Assembly: GCA_038373885.1 (NCBI GenBank)
Contig: JAWZYV010000685.1
Location: 186,001 to 250,000, forward strand
Direction: 5' to 3'
From: Cheiracanthium punctorium
Taxonomy: Eukaryota > Arthropoda > Arachnida > Araneae > Cheiracanthiidae
Length of the DNA stretch: 64,000 nucleotides
Shown: in pieces, positions 39,701-51,700 of the stretch
How the letters are laid out: each line of letters starts with the position of its first letter
Position numbering within the stretch: the stretch's first letter is position 1
Translations under genes and position numbers: made by a program
Notes under the pieces: generated by a model
What the model was told of the DNA's origin: nothing
Seen by the model: the letters and a program-made list of their open reading frames with translations, nothing else
The model's database searches: none

Positions 39701-42700
39701 AAACTTCATTTTCCTTTAAACTTGCATTTAGTCTTTAATTTTTGTACTAATGTGTACAGTTTGATTATGCTTTTAGAGAAAAGGTCTATTAAAATATTGT
39801 TAAGCATAATAATGAAACATGTCCATTAAGAAAAAAAAAAAGTTTTATAATACAAAGCTTTATATTAATTTACTAACTTACTGAAATAAATGGAACACAA
39901 CTAATGAATAAAAATTCATAAAACAAGCAATGGAACTCATTAACAGGAAAAAAAAAAAAAAAAAAAACTTTTAAAGGGTTTGCAAGCAGTATTTTATAAA
40001 AATTTGGATTAAATAATAGAAAACATAAAATGTTTTTATTTTTAAAATTACTGTGCATTTTTTAACCTTTAAAACAAAAGTAAACTACGTTTAAAGCTCA
40101 AATTTTCTGAGTTGTTCAGACTATCATATTTGCTCTCCACCCATATTTGTCATTTTGATAGTAACTACTCAAAACAACTAGCAACATTGTTCCGAGATAA
40201 GTCTTTATAGTTATATTCTGTATGTCATTGGTAGATCATAAATGTTGGCACACAGTGATGTAGTCCTAAGTGGAAAAAAAAAGCGAGGACACTCACTTTT
40301 GAACAAAAATTAGCTTAAAAATACACAATTAGTTTTTCCATCTGCCAGTGTCATGTATCCACTGCGAAAGGGACTGGGATTTTCTTTTAGATTTGTATTT
40401 GACCCCTTGTTACCTTATTTCTTCCTTTTTTGCTCATTTGGGAAGAGATTCGTTGACCACAAATACATCTGATAAGATGACACTCATACTCTATTTCTAA
40501 GTAGACATTATTAGCATTCCCAAATTAAATGTGGAGTAATTCAATAAATTTAGGCGGCTCAATATATTGCCACCAATTCTTGGAATTGAAAAAAGCATCA
40601 TTTTGTGCTTATCTGTGGTTACTCTCTCCATATTCCCTAAGAGTATGGTGAGTTTGGACCCTCAGAGTCAGATCCTTTTCCTATTCTATTGCAAAACAGA
40701 ATTGTGTCTTATGGTGTGATTAGTTGATTTAAAAGGTTCTGTTAGGTTCTCTTTTCAAAGCAGTGCAGAATAATAAAATAAAAATTGTGATATACTAAAA
40801 GTACTTTTGAACATTCCTGTTGAAAAACAATTGTGAGAAAATGCATAGCTCAATAAATAAATAAATAAATAAAATAAATAAAATAAAATAAAATAAAAAA
40901 TAGGGGGATGGTATCATCATGTAACTATGCACAGCTGCCACTTTTGAACTATAAAACTTATGACAGCTTTTATTACTTTAGACACAAGAGTAATGTTCAT
41001 TTGATATTCACTTGATAGTATATGATGATAATTTTAGGTTTATGAAAAGCAGATTATCTGATTAAAATGAAAATATATATATATATATATATATAAATCA
41101 AGTTCATTATGTGCTAGCCATATCAACTGTCAAAGTGACACCTTTCCTCCGAAAAGACTAACATTTTAAACAAAATAATCTTGACTCTTTTCCATAAAAA
41201 TAGTAAATTTTTGTCCAATTTAGTAAAATTTGGTTTTCATTTTATATCATGTAAAGATGTCTCTTAATATGTGAGAATAAACATATAAAATAATTTACAT
41301 GTCTCAGGATGGAAATTCTTGAAAATATGGATTAATATAGAAAGTGTGTGTGTGTGGTATACACCACTTCAAATTTTTTATCACTTAACATCCATTAGTG
41401 CATATGCCAGATTGGTATGGATAAAAGGTGATTTTTCAGTAGTAGCCCGGTTCAGTTGATAACTGAATACAATGGCTAGTTGATAATAGTTTAGTTGCAG
41501 TTAGATAATTTTTAATCAACTATGATACATCTAGTGGATTTGGGAAAGGATGTTTGAGTGATTTTTAATTTTTACAGAACCGTTTTCTAAATTTATAAAA
41601 GTTTCACATCAAGTTCAGATTTATCATTTATTACAGTGTATAATAGAGCTTGTGAAGATGCATCCTAAAAATTTTCAAACTTTGTATCTATGTACCAAAA
41701 TCACTTTTTTAAGCTACAGTCTTACTGTAAACTTTTCGACTTAATTATTATATTATATGAGAATTAATTGCATCTTTGTCGTCCAGCAACACAGAGGGGA
41801 TACTACTATTACATAAACAGATTTTTTTTTTTTAATGCAACATTACCTAAAAACACATTTTTTTTATACACATTTAATGTTGGGATTAAACTTTTTTTTT
41901 TTTTTTTTCCAATAAGGCTAAAGAACTTTTTTACGAGTATAAACAATTTGAAATTGCAATAAAACGAGAATATTGTGAAATTTTAAACCCATTTTAAAAT
42001 TTTTTTCTTTAAAGCAAGCACATGCAATGAAATCAACATTTCACATATAGATCTAAATGAATTGAGATGAACAAACAATGGACATGTTTCAACAATGTTT
42101 TGTGAAAGAAACAGATATGAAAAATACATTTTTCAGAATTTTGTACAAAAATACATATGTTACAGGGAAGAAGAAATTGAAATTATGCACATTGGATGAA
42201 AAATTATACATTTTTTATCTTATAATACCAATTTATTTTATACATATAAAAAATTTACAGGAAAAATGTACTCTATGAATTTACTGTAAACCATGAAATT
42301 AACTTTTGATAACAAATAGGAACTTTCTAAATATGCATTGTGTTAAAATAAAATTGTTTAAGGCAAAAGTTCATTAACTATGATGACAGCCAAATATTTT
42401 CTTTTACCCTCTTTTACAGCATGTAAGCAAAAAGAACTAAATCTCTAAAGCATTTACTGAGAAAAGAAAAGCTACACTGCAAGTAAGTTACTTATTTATG
42501 TTTATTTGATATCACGACCATAATGTATTTATATTCAACATTATGAAGACCTATGAATAAAGCCTTTTTTAAAAATAAAATTAATACTTACAGGGAACAA
42601 AACTTTCATTTAAAACCAACCCTATTTTTAATAAATGATATATCAAATGACAGATAAAGCTCTTTCAGAGCCATGTGGGCTTTTACTATGACAGGTAAAA

Positions 42701-45700
42701 TATTCTGCAATTTAGAGAAACTTAAATTTCAGCAAAGTAAGTATTAAATGGAAATAAATTTCCAGCACCATAATAAGGCACAAAATTTTAAAAACACTTT
42801 AATAATTTAGGTGTGTCCAATTGTATACATTTTCCTAACCACTTTTATACATACCTACCTTCCAAATATGTTATTACATTATACTGTGATATGAACATTT
42901 TGAATAAATTGCATAGTTATCACAGAGCATAAAATTTGCAAATTCAAAAATGTGAGTAAATTAGATGACAATGAAATGTATATATAATATTGGAACATGC
43001 AACGTTTCATACTAAAAACAGGTAGTGGAGACACAATCTCACACATATTGCGTACACAAGACAGCTAAAATAATTATTTAAAAAAAAAAAAAAAATCTGG
43101 AATAAATAATTTACCCGAAACTGCTCCACAGCAATAAATAAAATCACAATACATTCAGTATGCTATATCCATCTACTATAACTATAGACTCATTGATACT
43201 TTAAAGTACAATATCACAGTACATTAATGGGTTCTGGTTAACTTTCATAACACGATCTTACATTCAAACAGCTTTTAAACATATTTTCAGGACAAACACT
43301 TACTAAAAATTAAAAACTTTATTGCAACATGTACAGCGTGTCACCACATAAAACATGCCTTAATTAGTAGATAGCATACCATTACATAAAAATGAGTCTA
43401 AACTTGAAATTTTCTAATTTCATTTCCATAAAAATCATTGATAAAAACAAGGGAAAAAATGTAAGAATTTTTACGTATATGCATTAAACTGGAAATGTAG
43501 GAAATTAAGTATAATTAGATATTTTGAGAATATATTGCACAAAATTAAAAATTCATTAGAGAATATCATAAAACTGTAAAATTGTCATTTTGCTTGTGAA
43601 AACTTTTAGTTTTCACAAGATATGTGACGTTTTTTACCAATTTATCATAACCATCATAAATAGAATAAAATGAGATAAAAGCAAATACATTTCATGGTTT
43701 ACAGCATATAAACAATACTAATTAGGAATTTTATGTTACAAATCACTCTCCCCTACAGGAAGTGGAGACCCTACCTGCCAGCCTTGAGGTAAAGGGTCGT
43801 GCCGGACGGTCAACGTCATTTCGTATGTGGGAGCAAGAAGAGCCATCACTGCATCTTTATGAGAAGCTTGGCAGACATCAGCACCGTTTACCTAACAAGC
43901 AAACAAAAACACAATACTCATTCAAAAATATACAAGAAAAGTAAAGCAAGCTGAATGCATTTATTATAAAACATATTCTCATTTGCACACATGCCACTGC
44001 ATCAAATGAATACTTAGCCTGTTAGTTCCTATTGTTGTAAAGCATAGTCAAAGATTCCCCTTCCATATTCAAGGTTGCTTCTAGGCATTGACAAAAGCAA
44101 CGAATGGCTTTAATGAATGAAATATGCTTGTACAGGCACTAAATTTAATTCTGAATGCACTGGACAGTAGAGATGAGTTCGGGCTCATTTTTTGAAGCCC
44201 GAGCCCAAAGACTTTTAATCCGAGCCCGAGCAATATTATTAAAGTTGGAGCCCGAGCCCGAAATGTCAGCTAAAGACAAATAAAATTAACTACTTCATTA
44301 ATAGGATACAATAAATTTTGGAGCTTCACACACCTTCTAGTCCCCCGTGCCGCTATTTTTTGAAATAAGTACGTCTATTTATCCCATAAATCACTTTTTA
44401 AAATTCGTTTCAAGGAGTACGTTCAACAAAGGAGAAATTTTTCACGAGCCCGAGCCCGAACGCAATCGTGAATTACAGAGCCCGAGCCCGAGTCAGGCCC
44501 GGGCTCGGGCTGAGCCCGTCTCATCTCTACTGGACAGTAAAATGACAATCAAATCATTTGAATAGACTAATCAGTTTAGTGTACAGTTGATCCAAATAAA
44601 CAAAAGTGTTTACTGTACAATGTTTTGAATTCAGACATCAGGAATTGGGAATAATCCGAAATTTTGACATTTTGCTAAGCACCTCCCCTCTCAAAAAAGG
44701 AAACAGAACCATTCTGACTTTAGTTATACTTAAAAAAGTAAATAACTGTTAGAAATGATAATTTTACTCTTAAGCCTTTCTGTCCTGCAAAAAATTTAGT
44801 TAACAATATTTTTCTACTCCCTACTCATCAATGAAATGTTGCATCATAATGGGTTTTTTAGCTCTTATTTTATCACCAGTAATGGCAACACTCTTTTGCA
44901 AGCAATAAAACATACATGAAAGCACAACTGTTTTAAAAACACAAAGAAATGATTGAATCAGTTGTTTAATGTTTCCATGTAATCAGCAAATGGCAGTCAT
45001 TGAAAGCATATACAAAAGAACCTGCCTAATGTGGCTACCCCCGAAACAACAAACTCGGCTACCTAATAAAGGTAGTCACCATAAAAAGGTGGTAAAATGT
45101 GGTGGTTGTAAAGAAAGTGAAATGGTAAAAGAGTGGTCATTATAAACAGGTAGTCACTTAACAGGTTCCACTGTATATATTTGACAGACAGACAAAAAAA
45201 AAAAAAAAGTTTTTTAACTAATATTCTCTCCTACTAGGTAATGGTCGATCTACAAGTCTTTGAATGCTTTTGAAAAATAAGAATCCCAGGAAAAATGAGC
45301 TATTTACTGAAAAACAATGGGCATAATAATAAATATTCAAAATATTTTACCTTTAAAAGCCTATCACCAACTTTTAACTTCCCAGTTCGGGCTGCAGCAC
45401 CTTCTGGCACAATCTACAGTAAATCACAAAAAATTACTCATAAATAATTAAACATAATTATTAAAAAGGCTTATCAAAAGCAATACTTCAAGCATAATTG
45501 AGAATAAAGTAGTATTAAAGAGATAGATACACCTATCCTTTAAAAATTAATTTGACATACCTTTGAAATAAAGATACCAGGCTCTTCAGCACCAAAAGGA
45601 TGACAAGTGTGATCAACACCACCAATTATACTTAACCCCAGGGGACCTCCAGCTTTGACTAAATTTACAACCTAAAAGTAAAAGCAAAATAATCTGAATT

Positions 45701-48700
45701 TCTACTTAAGCTATTTAATTAAAAGAAATGACACAGAGTAAAAATATGAAGAGGAAGACTATCTTTCAGGCGTAAAACAAAAGGCATGCAAGCTATGAAA
45801 AGAAGAATTTTCTCTCGCTAAAAATGAGAAAATTATTTAATGAATGATAACAATAGAATACGATACAATTATGATAACCGTATGTCCAAAACTGAAATTG
45901 GAAAACAAGACCCACATTACCAGATTTAATGGCAATTTTTTTTAATTGCACCAAGGTTGGTCATTCTTCATAAGTTTCACTCTACAGTATATCTTTATTA
46001 TAATCAAAATTGGTAGCAAGCAGGAGACAAAGGAAGAACCAACAGTGAAAGGGGGTGGGTGTAAAAAGGATAAAACAAAAATTCTCCTAGGCCATTTCAA
46101 CTACTATTCCCTATTCCCAAGCTTTTGTTTTCTTGTTACTGATCTCTACAATACACAAACCAAAGGAAAGCTTCAATTCCATTTTTTTTTCAAGGGGAAT
46201 TATGAACAGTAATGGGATAACTAGGTTAATTGGAATTTAGGTAATCAGCACTGTACTGCACATAAAAGTTACAAAAATTCAGAAAGAAAAGATTGCCCTC
46301 ATTTTCAATTACATATTTTATGCCATTTTACACATTAGTCATTTTAGGTGGATAAGCAGTTGAAAATGCAATTAAATAATTAACATTAAAAATTTAAAAT
46401 GTTATAACAACTTTAATTAGGTTCTCATTACTTTTCGATTTTCTCACATCTATATTTCCGTACCTCAGAACCAGACTAACGTAAGTCACACTAGACTAAC
46501 TTTTCAGGAGGGCACCAAAACTGTAAGAAATGAACTCCAGGTCTGGTTGCAGAGCTAATAATTGAATTAGTTTTTGGCATTTTAAATTTGTATATACTTA
46601 ACCCATTGATAGGTATTTCACCTAGAATCAATGCTTTAACCTGAAAATTGAAATATATGGACTTACATTTGTCTGGTTCTGGGGTACAGATTTGAGAACA
46701 CTATTTTTCACCTTATCACTATACAGTTGGTTTTGAGAGTAGAACAAAACTAATTTTGTATATGGTATAGTATGGTAGTGTAGTATGGAAGTATCAAATG
46801 ATGAAAAATTAAAACCATCTTACCTCTGTTTCACCACTGGAATTTACATAGTTTACACAATTTGATTTTGTGTAGGCACATTTCTCATTTTCCTTCTCTG
46901 CCTTATTTCCAGGCTCTTTTTTATCAAAGTCAATATTGTTACAAGTAGAGTCACTAACAGAATTAACAGCAGGAGTTTTATTGGAAGAATGAGATGATAT
47001 GGACTCCATATCGATAGGGTCATTCCTGAGCCCCGGTAACTTTGTATATAGTGAAAAAGTGGTAGGTTTTGAATCTGTTGATGAGGAAATTTCTGGTCTC
47101 CGATAAGATCCCATGTAGGAAGGTCTGTTGGCCATGTAAGATCCAGATGAGTAGATTTTTGGAGTATAAGGGCGAGGCAGTCCAATAAGTTTAGGAGACT
47201 TTTGAGCGAGCAGAGATGAACATGACATTGTCAGAGACGATTTTTCAGGCATATGAGGTGTGTTTGGATCATGTGGAACAAGCTAGAAATGAAATATATA
47301 CATAAGCCCTTTTAAATTAGAAAATAGCAGGATTTAATTAACATTTTTTGAATATTCTACAGCACTATACATGAAAATCATTTTATAAGATATGCATAAA
47401 CACAACATAAATGTATTGCATACAAATGTAGCAAAAATACAAAAATCCATTTTAATAAAGACTGAAAAATCATTGATATTTAAATTTAATAGTACCATGA
47501 GATTACTTTTCAGAAAATCATATATGTGACAAAAAAGTCAGAGTGACTCTCACAATTATATGCATGGAACACATATTAAAACATTTTTTCGGTACTAGAA
47601 AAAGGATTTATAAAGCCAAACCATTATTTTTAAAAAAACTAACTTTTCAATATTTAACAAAACGTGATTTTGGGGCTTATGCATGTGACATTGTTTTCAA
47701 AATGGGCCACTGATTTAAATGATAAAAATACTGCCCTCACTCCTCTATGAATTTTAACACATAACAGGATATAAGTTAATCAGCAGGAAATTTAGAAGTT
47801 TTAACTGATGGAAATTACAAGAAAATAAGTCAACATCATTAATACCATGAATTCTAAGCAAGCTTACTTTTTTTCTTTGAACAACAAGTCGTACAAAACG
47901 ATCAAGACCACTAAGTAGTGACACTGCTTGATCCTGACGAGCACCTTCCATATCAACTCCATTAATGGTAAGAACCTTGTCACCCACTTGTAATTTGCCG
48001 TCTTTGGATGCAGCTCCATTTTCGGATATTTTTGTTATGTATATTCCCTGTATTAATCACAATTAAATTAATGATTTAAAAAAAATTAACATATACACTG
48101 AACATGAACATGCTTAACACAATATTTTTTAGAATAAAGCAGTTTCTCAAACTGTGCTTCAAAGAGTACTAGGAGCTTAGTCCTACAGTACACTATGAAT
48201 TTCATGCATTTTTTTTCCCTTTATTGTAACACAAAACAATACAGTTTCTTTAAAACAAATTTTTTTACCTATTTTTAGAAGTAAAATTATTGCATACTGA
48301 GTGAATTAATAGGTGTACAGGACAACACACATATACACAGACTTTATATGTATGAGTTAGTACTTTTTGGGGGGGATGATGGGCACCCACGAACTTTTTT
48401 AAAATTCCAGATTATGTGAATAGAAACAAAGAAATAAGAATACAAAGAAAATATTAATTTTTGAGTTAAAATAAGAATAAACCTAACCAAAACATTCTAT
48501 ATAAAAAAGAAATCATCAAGAGTGTAGAAATCCCCTTTTAAAATCAACTGATTAAAATGGCATTTCTACAGACAAAGATTAAAACTTAAATTTAATCCTT
48601 TTCCTGAACTGAGAGAGCTTACATAAAAACAAGAAAAGTATGTTACAGCCCACAACACTTAAACTGATTTCACAAAAGTTGAGGCTATTAGATTTTTTTG

Positions 48701-51700
48701 CATCTAAAAGTGGGAAGAAACTAACTTACACTAGTCAAAAACGTCCAAGCGCTTCACACAATCAGATAATACAGTAGTTTTGATGCATTTTTGCAGAATA
48801 TTTCATCATAATTTTATGTTCTCCTTTGAAATTCTGACAGTAATTATAAAATTATGGCATTTTTTAAAATGTAACATCTTCATTCTGTTCAGGGATTAAA
48901 AGTTTTTTTGCTGTATACATTCTGAATATCTAGCTTTAACAAACAATTTTATGAGATAAAAAACAAGTAATGGAAAAACATACATCAGCAGAGTCACCAC
49001 CTTCAGAATTTGAAGATATGCTTAATCCTAAGCCATTTTGCTCTCTTATTAATGTTGTATGCAGAATCTGAAATTTAAAATTATTTGCATATTAAGGTTT
49101 CACATTTACTTATTATATATATATATGTAACATTACAAGTAAAAAGCCTATGAAAATCCCATATTTCTGGAACTACACAGTTTAATCCAGTTGGAACAAA
49201 GAAATCCGCGTTCAAAAACTGCAATTAATACACGGTCCCCTACAATTCCTTTGAAACTTTGTAGACGGTCCCGGCAGCCAGCCACATAGGTGTCTTGAAA
49301 GTCATAACAAACCCTGGGAAAACAGCTGCCCAGTTTTAGCTTTTGGCCAATGGTTGCAACGCGTTTGAGGTCATGTGTCATGACGTCCAGAGCTTTTATA
49401 AGGTCCTGCGACGGATCAGGAGCAGATTTCCCCGTGACGCAACTGCTAAGATAAGATGTACCCAGTCGTCAAATAAAATCATGTAATCGTAGTTTGACTC
49501 CGTCTCATTCTCTTCCATCGACGGCCGCTATGGCCCAAGGATTTCCGCCGAACGCTCCCGGCCAGCGACGATCGGCCGACGCAACCCATCCGGCCCGGAT
49601 TCCGCAATGGTGACTCTAAGCCAGAGTCCCGAGTCAGCCAAGAGACCTCAACAGCCATGCCTCTTCCTCGCCTTACCACCAGTTCCATGACACAACTGTC
49701 CGGTAGCGCCCTAATGCTACATAGAGCTCTGCCCGTCAACGCCTTGCCTAGTACTCCAGGCCGAGAATGCGCCTCAACAGTCTCGACTTATCAGGACTAC
49801 GACTACACACAACTCCCGTAACGCCTAATGTTACATATATATAATTCCAAAATTTTAAGAATTTAAAGATTTTAACAACATAACACACTTGTAAATGAGT
49901 TTTGTATAAAACATGTTTTGAACTTTGTATTAAATATATATAAAAGCAAAATAAAACTATGTACAGTGTAAGATGATCAAAGCTCTTCCCCATCATATTA
50001 AATATTAACTTTAGTTTTCAAGAGTGATAAAGTAAAACAAATATAAACACACACATATACTTTTTTTTTCTCCTAAAGTCATACATAAGTTGTTTTATTT
50101 AACTCTCATAATGCAAAACTGTTTAATTCTATTTAAAATGAAAATTACTTTATAATAAATTATTAAATGCTACTTTACCTCAAATTTAACATCATATTCT
50201 ATAGGTGTTTGTTCTGTAGCAGATTGCACACTATTGACGGTCGTTTCTTCTTCTTTAGGGATATCAATTGTTAGGTTCAATTTATTTTTTGTAGGTGTAT
50301 CATTTTGTGTTTTATTTGAAGTTTCATTTTTGTCATTATGTACAGAGCTAGGGGTACTAATTGGTTCAACATTGCTAATACTGTTTACAGGCTTTAAATT
50401 CAAGTTTTCTTTTGTTTCTATTACATTGTTTGGAATACTTTTGGGTGCTGCTGGTTCGTGTTCAACGCCATTTAGATTCTCTACATTATTTGCATGCGGT
50501 TCAAGGCTTATCTGCAACAAAAGAAAGCAAACAAGTTTTTCACTGCATGAAATTCATACAAAACTATTATAAACTGCATGCATACACTTCAGCATACACA
50601 AAGTATTTACTAAACAGTTATTTACATTTGAAAATTAATGAAAAAGGACCAAGAAATGTAAGCTTGACATTAAAGAAGCCGCATAAATGTTTAACGATAC
50701 CATCTAATATCAAAGATGTAAAAAAAAATAATATACTAACATTTTCAGGAACACTAAACTCTAAGTCTCTCCGAATAACCATATGCATAGTGTCCCCAGC
50801 CGTCTTTAATGCATCTACTGCATCAAAGTGAGTGACATTTTCTAAAATTTTTCCATTTACCTGTAAAACACAAAATATTTTGACATTTAGATATTTTATA
50901 AATTTATTTCATACGGACTGGCATAGAAATAAAAAAAATATTTTATTAACTGCACATGCTTAACAATATAAATTGTAAGGAAGGGATAAAATAGTAACAG
51001 GAGGTCGATCCAGGATTCCCCCCCCCCCCTCCCCCGGAGTCCCCTTTTTGTGGAGACTTTATTTTAGGGAATTTCAATATCTATTTTCATGAATTTTCAA
51101 AACAATTTTCTAAAAATAATTTACAATTAAAATAAAAAAAGATAAGGTAAAATGCCAACAAAGGGTTGTTTTTTATCGACAGGGGTATTTTAATCAACTG
51201 TAATTTTGTGAAGGGGCCCTTTTAATAGATAATAATTTTGTGAAGGGATCTTAAAACAGACCAAAATTTCGTCTGCATTGATCCCTGAGTAATCTCTATT
51301 TCTTAAATCTGAACATTTCATTCATTTTATTTAGTTGATTTTAAATTTAAGAGATAATAAAGTAAAATATTTTTTAAAATATATATTTACTTATTTTAGT
51401 TTTTAGATGAATTGTTAAAACTGTTCGATTGAAAAGTATTGCTAAGACACAAGATGATGCAGTTCTGCAGAATAATAGAACTACTTTATCGATTTTTTTC
51501 AAATTTCTTTTTTTCTTTTCTTAAGACTATTAGAAGAGAAGTTGATGCAGCATTTTTAAAGGCTATCTAGAAAACTAAAGGATTTATTTAATTTTTTTTT
51601 TACTAAGGCCTGTGGCCGAACCTGAATTCTTTAATTTTATTTTTAAATGAAGAAACAAAGTACTTACTGAAACTATTTTATCTCCTATTCTAAGTCCAGC

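Noticed and set aside
46853..47185. 110-codon minus-strand frame overlapping the PDZ2-PDZ3 linker exon
   Set aside because: It overlaps the 153-codon linker exon in another frame. That exon has matching splice phases and the alternative frame does not.
49479..49739. 86-codon Arg-rich frame on the minus strand
   Set aside because: It lies within the GC-rich solo LTR and opposite to its orientation, so it is most likely non-coding.
50234..50831. Plus-strand frames of 112 and 139 codons
   Set aside because: They are antisense to the scrib exons at 50179-50511 and 50741-50860, whose phases and similarity are firm.
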